A stretch of 64,000 nt of DNA from Lagopus muta (lineage: Eukaryota > Chordata > Aves > Galliformes > Phasianidae). Positions 1 through 10,034 of this stretch are shown here, piece after piece. The stretch is from the NCBI RefSeq assembly GCF_023343835.1, contig NC_064437.1, positions 5,036,001-5,100,000 of the forward strand. The letters are read 5' to 3'. A model generated the notes under the pieces. That model saw only the letters and a list, made by a program, of their open reading frames with translations, ran no database searches and was not told the origin of the DNA. The position numbers and the translations under genes were made by a program. Every line of letters starts with the position of its first letter. Within the stretch, counting starts at the first letter, position 1.

Positions 1-891
1 AGCATGTGTAACCATCTGAGTGCACCTTCCGGGTTTGCTGGTGCATGAATGTGCAAATACGTGTATTTGTGCTCACCTGAGTTCATTCTCAAAGCCCATC
101 CTAGGTAGTACCTCCCTGCGGAGGAATAGGCACCTGTAACACTGGAAATTAGCAGCCATCCATGTAGAGCACTCTTTCCTTGGCCTGTTAGTTTGAAATT
201 TTATTTATTTATTTATTCCAATTTAATTTGAAACAGCTACTCTTGTTATGAATGCTGCGCAGCATTTTATTGCTAAGTTCCTTAATGAAACGGGTGCTTA
301 AGATCTCAGAATTGCTCAGGTTACTGGCTGTATAAATGCCGAGAACAGATCTGAATGATAGAGCCAGTAAAGAAAAGGGTGCAGAATGACAGCAGAGTTC
401 CTTTGGATTGATCTTCAAATGGATCAGGTCTTGTAATAGTCTGTGCTCATGCTCTTCAGGGTATCCCATTTCAGACATCTGAAACCAGGTTTACTCACCA
501 CAAACAGCTCCTCCTGCTCTCTGTGTAGCAGCTAATTGCTATTGCCCACAGTGGTTCCTGCGCTAATTAGCAACTGAGAGAGCTCGTCAGAACACTTGTT
601 CTTTCTTTAAGGTTTCCATACTGGCTCCATGTCTTCAAGCGTTCAGTACTTCAGAAGAACGTGTGGGATATTTATAACCCATGTATTATTGCTGAGCTGC
701 ACACCGTGTCTTCAGTGACAGATTAAATGAGCAGCGCAAAATGTTGTGTTTCATCCATAAATTTCAACAGATGTTTGAATGTTGGTTGATTTATTACATG
801 TCCAGCTTGGATCTTACACTGTTCTCATTGTGGCTGCACATGGTTTATTTAATACTGTTTTACAACCATTTTTTATGACTCTTTTTTTCAG
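1..891 (+). other. GLIS1: GLIS1 intron, 3' part, upstream of first visible exon
   Basis: No coding sequence is recognised here. It contains a short (ATTT)n tract at about 198-217 and a perfect 10-bp palindrome GCTAATTAGC at 562-571. It ends in a good acceptor: a T-rich tract at 881-888 followed by CAG at 889-891. Finger 3 of GLIS1 starts with a cysteine that must be supplied by the exon before this intron. Confidence 0.8.
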
Positions 892-1053
892 TTCGAAGGG
901 TGCAACAAGGCATTTTCTAGGCTTGAGAACCTTAAGATTCACCTCCGAAGTCATACTGGGGAGAAGCCGTACCTGTGTCAGCATCCAGGCTGCCAGAAAG
1001 CCTTCAGCAACTCCAGTGACCGGGCAAAGCATCAGCGAACGCACCTGGACACT
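892..1053 (+). CDS. GLIS1: GLIS1 coding exon: zinc fingers 3 (most) and 4
   Basis: This 54-codon, phase 0-0 exon begins [21 protein letters not shown] and ends THLDT. It supplies the second cysteine of finger 3 (exon residue 4) and its two histidines (17 and 21), then the classic TGEKPY linker. Finger 4 is complete, with Cys29, Cys34, His47 and His51. The first cysteine of finger 3 is on the preceding, unseen exon. Acceptor is CAG at 889-891 and donor is GTAAGC at 1054. These fingers, with finger 5, form the main DNA-contacting part in GLI-type proteins. The sequence is near identical to that of human GLIS1 as recalled, and GLIS3 is very similar here, so this exon alone does not separate the two paralogues. 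Confidence 0.96.
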
Positions 1054-4000
1054 GTAAGCATGATTTCAGGATGGGAGTCGCACTGTTTTCCAATGGTGTT
1101 TGTACACGGTCTGCTCTGTGGATAGGGACTCTTATTCTGCCTTTCCATGATGGGTGCCTCAGAACGCTCAGCTATAAGCAACTGCACTTTTGTTTTTAAT
1201 TGAATGTGCTTTGAGAAATGAAAAGTGTTGTAATCACGAAAGGACAAATTCAGCTGTGTTACTCATGCTGAGAAATAATGTACTCAGAAATAAGTCACTC
1301 AGCAAACCTCCATTGTTCTTGTTCCAGTAAGAGAAGGAGCCCGTAGGATAAGGTATAGTATGAGTGAAAGCTGAGTCATTGCTGCTGTACTAAATGATGC
1401 TGTTGTCTTGCTTCCTATCCTCTATTGCTTCAAAAAGTCTCTTCTGAATGAACTCAAAAGCAGCTCAGACATCTCAACAGAAGGCATGCCTTCCTGTTTT
1501 GGATGTAATTTTCTGAAGGTAAAGATACATCTGTGATATTTGTGAAGAAGCCACCACCAGATTTAGGTGTAAGAAACAAATTCACATTTACATACAGTTG
1601 CTAGACTCTGGCTGAGCTCCACAAGTCTTCTCACTTGTCCATGGCGAAGCTGGGAGCCTGTCTAGTGTGGTAGGCTCTGAGAAAATGAAATCACTGGAGA
1701 ATGGGGAAAGAAAGCAAGTAGGCAACTTAGTAGACAAGTTCAGTGCTCAGCATAAAGCTTTTAAAGAACAACAGCCAGAGTTGTTCCTTTGTTTTGTTTT
1801 GTTTTTTCTAAGAAGTGAATATATGGTTTAACGTTTGGCCAAGTGTTTATGGGGCAGAACTTTTGAGTTTAATTGATATTTACTTTTTAAGCAGTTACAC
1901 ATTTCAGACAGTGCAGCATTAAGGAATGTCTAATGTACATTATGCCTTGCAAAAACAAACAAGTAAGAGAAGCAAGTCAGTCACATTTTCCAAACTAAAG
2001 CACACTTACAATAACAATGTTTTATTTATTTGAAAGTCAAACTGAGATATTTGAATTTGTAATTAGTTCTAAAATGCGTCGCTTTTGAAATTGGATATAC
2101 TAAATTGTGGGTGCACAGTTTTGAAATCTAACTGCTTAAATCTCACGGGTATATTTGTGCCACAGATGGAATGCCGTTTATTAGTTTTGAAAGATAAATA
2201 ATGAGTTAACAAAATAAGCTGAAATTTGTGTATCTGTGCATTATTGAAGACAAATCTCTTAACTTTCTATTTTCTTTTCTTCTTTCTTTATCTCTGTCTT
2301 AATTATCTGAAAAGCTCATAAATCAGCAAAAAGGTACAGTAGTCATTTTCTCCTAACTTTCTTAAATGCCTGAAAATATTATCCGCTTTATTCTGTTGCA
2401 GGTTCTTTAAAACTGTGCCTGTGGCCTGACACCATGCCAGCTTCTGTCCGCCTCTTTGCGTTCATTTCAAAATCCTGTGGTTTATGTTATGTGAATGTGA
2501 AAAGTGGCGAAGCTACAGCATGGTGCTGTTGTAAAGACTGCGTGTTGCCTTAGCTCAGTGGACAAAATAGTTGTCTGTAACGTCAAGGGAAATTGCCAAA
2601 GTAAATAATAGTCAGATTTTCATCTAGTTCCCGTATCGCTAACTCAAAGTATTTTATCAGTGCTTCGGGTGATACCAGTGGTTTGGAAATACTCTGCTAT
2701 TTGTTCAGCTAAGGGGTATGTTAAATTTTTCCTTAGTTTTTCCTCAGATGTCAGTGCTTTGTGTGCTCTGGATACACTCGCTAAATCTGCTTTGCCCTGT
2801 GTCTTTCTGGGTAGGTGCTGTTAGTCCATAAGGCCATGAATTGGTGAATGATTCTGTTATTCCTTCAGAAATTTCCTGCTGGCTGGAAAGAGCAGCAGTA
2901 CTTATCCTCTTGAGGTACTTACAAAGAAAAGGGGTTTATGTAGGTTACTCACTCCTTATTGAGTGCATTTGGAATTGGTTTTAAAACTTCTTAATGTAGG
3001 TCAGTCCATCATTTATCTTCTCCAGAAGGAGAATCTGTAAATAATTTCAGAGATTCACTGGCGTATACTAGTTTGATTGAATCTCTACTAAATCATCTGG
3101 AAGTAGATCTTTCTCCTAGGCGGGAGCAGAACAAAGGGAACGTATCTGTTCTTGTGGTAAAAAGGGCATGTCATCACTCCTCCAGGAGTACAGCAGCTAG
3201 CTTCAAGGACCTCACAGTCACTCCTTTCCAAACTGTTGTTTGGTTGCTTGCTTTTCTTCCCCCTGCATTTGTGCATCCTCTTTCTGAAGCCAAGGGAAAA
3301 GGAATGCAGTGCTGAGTTCATGACAGGCCAGTTCTATAGCTTTGAGAAGGCACCAGATGACTTGCTGGTGCATCTGAGAAGGCCGAGCTCATGCTGACAG
3401 ATGAGGCGAAGAAACGTGCAGCTCCACTTGAAAACTTTGTGAGCTTTGACATTCAGCGCTAGTTTGCTCTCGCTTAATGGTTACTTAATAACGAGCAGTG
3501 GAGCCCCTTTGTTCAACTCGGCAATTGCACTGTCACCTGGGGGCCACAGTGTAGTGCAGAGAGAAGCGTTTGGTTGATTGGGAGTATGCACAACTTGGTG
3601 AGGCTTTCAGGGGCTGGGACTCTGGAATCAGCAGTTCACTTGGAGTGTCCTTTCTTTATGTTCACATAGGAAGAGCTGACTGGAACTGCTTGCCCAGGCT
3701 CTGCTGGCTTTCCCAGGAAAGTGCTTGTACTGGGCCACGTTTTGACTAGCTTTGAAGCATGCCAAAATCAGCTGGAAAAGTCTTCCCAACAGAGTTAACA
3801 ATAGTGGATTCTTCTGCGTTGATTTGCTGAGATGTTAAAATTCATTGCAGGTTGTTTGGTTAGGAGTTATAAAAAGAAAGACAACGTTCAAAACAGGAAA
3901 AGGGCATGAAGGAAACCAAATGCGTGCCATTGCACAAGCTTTACTCTGCTGCATATGGAACATAGTTGTAAAAACTGCATAAATCAGAACTAGAAACCAG

Positions 4001-4389
4001 AATTACATTTATAATTATACTGGTTGTTCTCATCATCAAGTCTACTGTAAAGACTTGAAAACTTAATGCTCTAAGAGCCCATCCAATTACATCTCATTAG
4101 CATTTAACTCAGCTCAGTAATCAACATCCAATGTGCCAGATTAGAGATGTGTCAAGTGCTCTCAGCACTTGCATGGAGTGCAAAATCAGAGCTATTAATG
4201 CTCTTCTTCTGTTTGCACCATGTCAGACTTACGTACATAGAGGAGTTTGCAAATCTGGAAACGTCAAGCAGAGCAAGCAGCTCGGGCTTTACGCTGTGTT
4301 GCACAAACCAGCTGTCCTTCAGCGCTCTGTGTGCCAACTGAAGAGATGCAGAGGAATGTGAAATCTCTTTTCTTTCCTCACTCTTACAG
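1054..4389 (+). other. GLIS1: GLIS1 intron between fingers 4 and 5
   Basis: This 3.3-kb GT-AG phase-0 intron has a donor GTAAGC and an acceptor TTACAG at 4384-4389. A small (TTTTG)n tract lies at about 1788-1807. No repeat family or exon was recognised; the open frames at 3073-3315 and 4131-4361 show no domain and no splice-supported structure. Confidence 0.8.
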
Positions 4390-4500
4390 AAACCGTATGC
4401 CTGTCAGATTCCTGGCTGCTCCAAACGCTACACCGACCCCAGCTCTCTGCGCAAGCATGTGAAAGCTCATTCAGCCAAAGAACAGCAGGTGCGTAAGAAG
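4390..4500 (+). CDS. GLIS1: GLIS1 coding exon: zinc finger 5 and basic tail
   Basis: This 37-codon, phase 0-0 exon starts [20 protein letters not shown] and ends QQVRKK. Finger 5 has Cys5, Cys10, His23 and His27. The residues after the last histidine ([11 protein letters not shown]) form a basic stretch that could serve in nuclear localisation; this is an inference from composition. Ser11 of this exon and the Ala/Val in the basic tail fit GLIS1 rather than GLIS3, which I recall with other residues there. Acceptor is TTACAG and donor is GTAAGA at 4501. Because the exon ends exactly on a codon boundary, an extra exon of 3n length could be included after it without breaking the frame (see 6343-6405). 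Confidence 0.96.
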
Positions 4501-5100
4501 GTAAGACCCAGTAGGCAAACGGTGGCGCATCTCCAGACCTCCACACTGTGGTTGTTTTCAGTTTACCTTTAGTTTATGTTTTTTCAAATCAGGGTTCTTC
4601 TGCAATATCTCTAGGAAAAAATGCAAGCTGAACTAATTTTCCTCTGGATTTTAATCACTCTTGCTAACCTGTTCACTTTATGGTGATGTTTGAAGAGCAA
4701 AACTATTTTTTCAATTTCAGTTTGCTCAATACTTTATGGTCAAGCATTTTTTCCTGGTTGATCTTTCACATACAAATCCAAATTCTGCTGTCATTTGTGT
4801 AAAATTTTCACACATGGAGTCTGTGCAATTAGCTAATAAATACATGCTAGCAAATCATCCCAAATGCAAATGAAACCAGGCCAGGATACTATGGAAATGT
4901 CAGAATAAGAGTGCTTGCATTCGTCAGAATGAATCCGTGACTTTTTTGACCTCATCTGTGTTTTAAATGCATTTATAAATCATTCCTAACCCAAACTGCT
5001 AGTTATGTTCTCACTAATACTAGATTCAAATAAGTATTTTGGTTTCTATGGGCGCAATCCCAAATTCATTATCATACGAGGAGGCTTATGGACACCATCC

Positions 5101-5255
5101 CAGAATCACAGAATGGCCTGTGTTGGAAGGGACCTCAAGCATCATGAATCTCCAACCCGTCTGCCACAGGCAGGGCCACCAACATCCTGATTTAATACTA
5201 GACCAGGCTGCCCAGGGCCCCATCCAACCTGGCCTTGAACACCTTTAGGGTTGAG
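5101..5255 (-). mobile_element. CR1 LINE fragment, 3' end, antisense to GLIS1
   Basis: The plus strand reads CAGAATCACAGAATGGCCTG, then GGAAGGGACCTC, a CCACAGGCAGGGCCACC block, and GACCAGGCTGCCCAGGGCCC followed by ATCCAACCTGGCCTTGAACAC. This is the reverse complement of the 3' end of avian CR1, so the element points along the minus strand. It is 5'-truncated, as is usual for CR1. No target duplication was resolved. Confidence 0.9.
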
Positions 5256-6342
5256 GCATCAAGAGACTTGCTTGTTCCACGTTTGTACGTGTGGTTTCCA
5301 AAAAGATGATTGGGACCCCACAGAGCTGGTGTGTGACAGAGCAGACCAAGTACAATTACTTCCAATAAGCAGTGTTGATATCCTTACCACTGCCAAGAGC
5401 TTCACAGATGAAACTGCCAGGCATGTTTAAAGGATGGAGAGCATAGCAGAAATGATAGTGTGGTAAGACAGAGCTAGGGAGCTAGCAGTTTGAAGAAAAT
5501 GTCTAAGGTAAAACCCACAAGCTTGAAAGAGCAAAGGAAGGAACATGTGGAGAGAAGAAGCAGTAGCAGAACACAGGTGATTGTAACTTCAGAATTAGGG
5601 ATGAGCCATGGAGGAGTTAGATGGATGTCGAAAGGCCTACTTTGCCTGCCTGCCTACCTTTCCTGCCTACTGATGACCTTGCATCAGCCACGTCTTATCT
5701 TGCACTCCTTCTCTCCCAAGAAACAGCCAAGAAACATTCACAACATGACAAACTTCATTCCTGGAAGGAGGACTCTTCAGGCCTAGCAGCCATTCAGGTC
5801 CCCACAACCAGGACTGTTGTCTATGAAGAGAATTATTTCCCAAGATGGATGTCATTTGTTCAGCTCTGAGTACGGGGCTGAATACATTAATTTGTTATGT
5901 CTCCTTAGTTATATCCCATTGCCTGCTGAGGCCACTTTTCTAGTTCTGTAGAGGAAGGTGGGGAAAAAACTCTGAATCCAAACTTTGCATTAAAGGACAG
6001 AACGTACTTTTGGTTAAGCAGCAAGAGGCCTTGAGCATAGAATGAAGAGATGGCAAATGTGGCTACACACAAACTACGAACTCCAGCTACCAAGACATCA
6101 AATATGTAGGGTTTTGTATCTCTAATCTCCCAGCTTGAGGAGTTTTCCTGCATGTGTCAATATACCCTCCCATAGCTTTACAATTATATCTTAATGTCAA
6201 CTGCTTCCTTCCCACACCTTATTTGGTAGATCAGATCTAAATCTGCACTTCTCCGGTGGTTAGAAATCATATTCCTGTCTCATTTACCCATGCTAATTCT
6301 AGGAATATTTGATCCTGTGCCTTTTTTTCTTCAATATAAAAG

Positions 6343-6405
6343 GTATCTCGGAAAAGCAGTAGATTTGAAGAGTATTTTGATCGGGCTCTCTTAAAAGGGA
6401 CCAAG
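6343..6405 (+). other. Candidate alternative cassette exon in GLIS1 (63 nt, 21 codons)
   Basis: Between the finger-5 exon and the next recognised exon lies a 63-nt segment bounded by an AG acceptor (6341-6342, with a T/C-rich tract at 6321-6332) and a strong donor CCAAG|GTAAAT at 6405/6406. Both neighbouring exons break on codon boundaries, and this segment is 3 x 21 nt with no stop in that frame. It would encode a basic/hydrophobic insert starting VSRKSSRFEEYF and ending ALLKGTK. The segment has two CG dinucleotides (within the CTCGG and ATCGG strings) and a purine-rich 5' half that could aid splicing. I do not recall this insert in mammalian GLIS1. It could be a real alternative or lineage-specific exon, or a chance arrangement. 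Confidence 0.35.
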
Positions 6406-7722
6406 GTAAATCTGATTCCTAAAGAAATAATAAGCAAAACAAATATTTTGCTTAAGGATATAACAAGATAAAAAGAGGCAGCCTTTTCAACTAGTTAAAT
6501 CTCAGTGTTATTCAGTCAGTGGAGTTTAATTTGGATTCCAGATTTAGGAAGAAATGGGAATAGTCCCTTGCTGTTTTCTGTTACAATTCTGCAAAGGCAG
6601 TAGTCTGTTATTATCTGCTTCCTGGAAGTTCTGTGTGGAAATGACTTAGCTAAGGAAAAAATTAACAGGCTGCTCTGCCTGCATGTCTCAGCTGATACGT
6701 GCTTCCAAAAGGTGCCATCTCTCATAGAAAAGAGAATGCCCTGAGCTCAGATTTTCTTCAAAGGAGTCCTGAATATTTCGTTTGTAGCTTAGATGACTGC
6801 AGTGGTAATGTTTGGTTGTTCTGAACAGCTTTACAAGTACAAAATATGAGGAAGTTAACTGTTAATTTAGTAGTAGTCTAAGTTTAATTGGCTACAGACG
6901 CATTTTGTGATCCAAATGTTAGATACTTATGTTGATCAAATAAATGGCTATATAGTAGAATTCTAAATAGGTTTGCCTGGACCTTTTCTTTAGAATAAGC
7001 AAACCCATGGGAGACTGGTATGCAGAACTGTAAACGTAGAGCCAATAACTATTTATTAATGGCTATAGAATATGATGGCTGCTTGTGTAATGTGAGCACT
7101 ATATTATGACAAAAGCTTGGCAACATCAGCATGTTTGAAAGAGAATTAGAAATGCTTTTCTTTCTTAATTCTCCTCTCCTGCTGTTTTTAATATGATCGA
7201 CATTGTGGTTTTCGAGAGTTTGCTTCACACACTTTTGCCAGAGCTTTAATTTACACGGAGAACAGCTGACATATCGGTGATACCTCTTACACGTTACTGA
7301 CAGCACATTATTCTGCCAGATCTAATCTGATAAGCACAAGCGCTTTTCTTTCTCTATCGAATGTCTTTCCAAGTGTCACAGTTGCAGCGTCATGCAATCC
7401 TTTTGCACAGAGCCCAAGGAACTACAGACAGCCTGAAAATGTGCGGTTAAACTTGCAAGGAAGGCTTGAAGAAACACAGGGTACAAAAAACCGTTGTTGA
7501 TTTTAGATTAGCGCACTCAGCTTGTTTACTGAAGAAAACCAAAGTGATCTCTAATTAGAAATGTGAACTGATAGATACATCCGTAATTGCACCAGGTTAC
7601 GAAGAATGACATTGTGTTCCTTTCTTCTGTACGTAATCTTTAAGCAAAGAGACATATGAATTTAACTGGAATTCATTTGATTTACTTTGAAATAAAATGT
7701 TTGTTTTATCCTCCTCTTGTAG

Positions 7723-7855
7723 CTAAATTCATGTACTGATATCGAACAGGATGTACTCAGTGAGTGCTTAGCTATACAACAACTCCACACATCTTCACAA
7801 CACATTTTGGATGGGAAATGTGGTAGATCTGTAGGTCATCATGACTTAATCACAG
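7723..7855 (+). CDS. GLIS1: GLIS1 coding exon: acidic linker after the zinc fingers
   Basis: This exon has 44 codons plus one base, entering in phase 0 and leaving in phase 1. It starts LNSCTDIEQDVLSECLAIQQ, followed by LHTSSQHILDGK, and ends GHHDLIT with the first base of a glycine codon. The D-VL-ECL--QQLHTS pattern matches the equivalent part of human GLIS1 as recalled, which is one of the best discriminators from GLIS3. The segment is acidic and Gln/His-rich, lies just after the DNA-binding domain and has no catalytic motif. Acceptor is TTGTAG at 7717-7722 and donor is GTAAGA at 7856. Confidence 0.94.
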
Positions 7856-9109
7856 GTAAGAATATTTTGAATAAGTATGATGCTAAATGTCATATAATAC
7901 AGAGAGTTTAAACCACTAAAGTTTCTGGGTATGATTTGCCAGAACGGAAGATGAAAGGAAAAAAAAAAGAGAATAAAATGAAATAATTTAGTGAGTTCTT
8001 TGCTAAGGCTGGGTTTTTTCTTTCTTTTTTTTTCTAAGAGCTAGTAAGGCAAAGAGCTCTGGTTAAATCTGATGTGAGGAGGGCAGCAGCACCACTGCAA
8101 TTCAGGCTCTAGCCATTTCTTCTTTAAAGCTTGCTTTGGCTTCAGCAGATGCAGGTGCATAAGCTTTGCTAAAGCCAAATATTCTAGCAAAGATAAAGGC
8201 AGCAGTAAGGTTTTCCATTCAGTGTCTGTGCTCTTCGAGAGCCACAGAAAAGTTGATGAGGCTGTGCAGTATCATGCATGGTGTGCTTATAGCAAACAAT
8301 ATGGTGGCATACAAATGGAGCAAATGCTTGAATTTAAAATGTGAGATGTTTTGATTATGTTTTCTGAAAAGGCCCCCATATTACTTCCACTGATTCTGTT
8401 GATCAGAGCAGAGAGCTTTTCATTCTCAAATCTCTCCTTGTCCATGCAACTGTTGACCTCTTTTCCTAGTTCTTATATTTCTTTTACCCTTGACTCCAGC
8501 AACACTTAAGTATCAGTGAGCTGCAAAGCCAACATATTCCTTTAAAAGGTACTTTCCTTGATTCATTTTTTGCACATGCAAATTTCAGATGATGGTCAGT
8601 GAGAAGGATAGGCACAGAGATCTGACTTTGTCTGATTTGGTGGGACACTCTGAAACTTCTCCAACTCTGTAATAGCCATTTGTGGATGAAGGTAACCAGT
8701 AGTGTACCTGATTTCCAGGTCAGTCCAATCATAAGATTTTTAAACTGTCACTGTAGCATTTTCTTGCCATTCTCTGTCATGTTGCAGACACATCCCGTTA
8801 CATTCAGATCTGTTTTGGCTGGCAGATGTGTATGGGATGAATTTACTGCAGTGTTTGAATGGTTTGAAGAGAATTTCCAAGAAAAAAAAGAAAGCAGCAG
8901 ATATTGACTTTTAATTCTGTAACTGCTTAAGTAGGAATGCATAGTAAAGCCAGGTTTGGACAGACCGATTTCATAATTAGTTAATGATTTTCAGTTAGCA
9001 TTGTGTACTCCTGTGTGTTCCATGATATGTCTAAGCATGGAGGATAGTTTGCAGTCTTTTTGAAAGCAATGCTTTCTAACTTTGTCAATATTAGAGAACA
9101 TTTAATGTT

Positions 9110-9130
9110 ATGCAAATCAAAAATGCAAAT
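9110..9130 (+). promoter_or_regulatory. Tandem pair of POU octamer motifs
   Basis: Two perfect ATGCAAAT octamers lie 13 bp apart (9110-9117 and 9123-9130) in a short direct repeat of ATGCAAATCAAAA. The octamer is the established binding site for POU factors such as Oct-1 and OCT4. Function here is inference only: short motifs arise often by chance in AT-rich introns, and the duplication may simply reflect slippage. Confidence 0.25.
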
Positions 9131-10016
9131 CAAAAATAAAATGTTTTTAGCTTAGAGCTAAGTATCTGATGCATCTTGATGTAGGGTGCATTTATCCTAT
9201 TTCAGGTGCACTGTGGAGCAAAGGCTTGCCTAAGTAATGTTAATAAATATGTTTTAATTGATTCACTGACTTAGTACAAGCTTTCCAGACAAACCTCACC
9301 TTGTTCCTGCTGAGATTTAAAGAAAACCAGTGGTAAGCTGGCATTAGAAAATAAGAACGCCAGGTGCTAGTTGCCCTGCACCAGGGAACGACCTGGAGGT
9401 CTTTATTAACGTGTTTTGTGTTGTAAGAGCAACGTGCTGCAAAAAAATAATTTACTACAGTTATTTAGGCATGCTTTTCTCTTGGCTGTTAAAAATAATA
9501 ATAACAAAATCATCCTGCCTGCCATCTCCTACTCCCTTTTCCAGTTTAAATTGCGCTTATATGTCAGAATGAACCTGGTGAGCAGAGTGGGGCAGGAAGG
9601 GAAACAACCCATCATTCGAGCATCGTTCCCCTGGGAGTCCTCACTCACAGTTCATATGTGGCTCCTCAGAAAGTTGTAGGAGGTTGGAGGGACATGGGGG
9701 GATTATTTCAATTCTCTGGCTTTGTCATCTGCACCCTTGAAGATGTGTGAGGGCAACGCACAGCCTCTGCTCTCCAACCCTACAGTCCAGCCTCCTGCTT
9801 CCAAGCAGGACAGGAAAGACAGACAACGCTGTCCTCAGACCAAGGTGCGTTTGTGCAGTTAGTAGCCCCAGGAAAAGCCTCTGATTTCAAATGGTCACAG
9901 TGATACAAAAGAAGTTTTCAGTGTACGTATAGACAGCCCAGCCTTGGCCTCTCAGTGTCAGTTCTGAGAAAATCATCTTGGAAGTAAGAATTTTATCAGT
10001 TTACTGTTTTGTTTTC

Positions 10017-10034
10017 TTTTTTTTTTTTTTTTTT
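10017..10034 (+). repeat. Poly-T tract
   Basis: An uninterrupted run of 18 T residues. It may be the reverse of an A-rich tail, but no adjoining retroelement was recognised. Confidence 0.9.

Larger units (their letters stand above)
4501..7722 (+). other. GLIS1: GLIS1 intron after finger 5
   Basis: This 3.2-kb phase-0 intron has a GTAAGA donor and an acceptor TTGTAG at 7717-7722. It contains an antisense CR1 fragment (5101-5255), a candidate 63-nt cassette exon (6343-6405) and a single octamer motif ATGCAAAT at 4864-4871. A CCTG/TGCC-rich stretch lies near 5641-5671. Nothing else was recognised. Confidence 0.8.
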
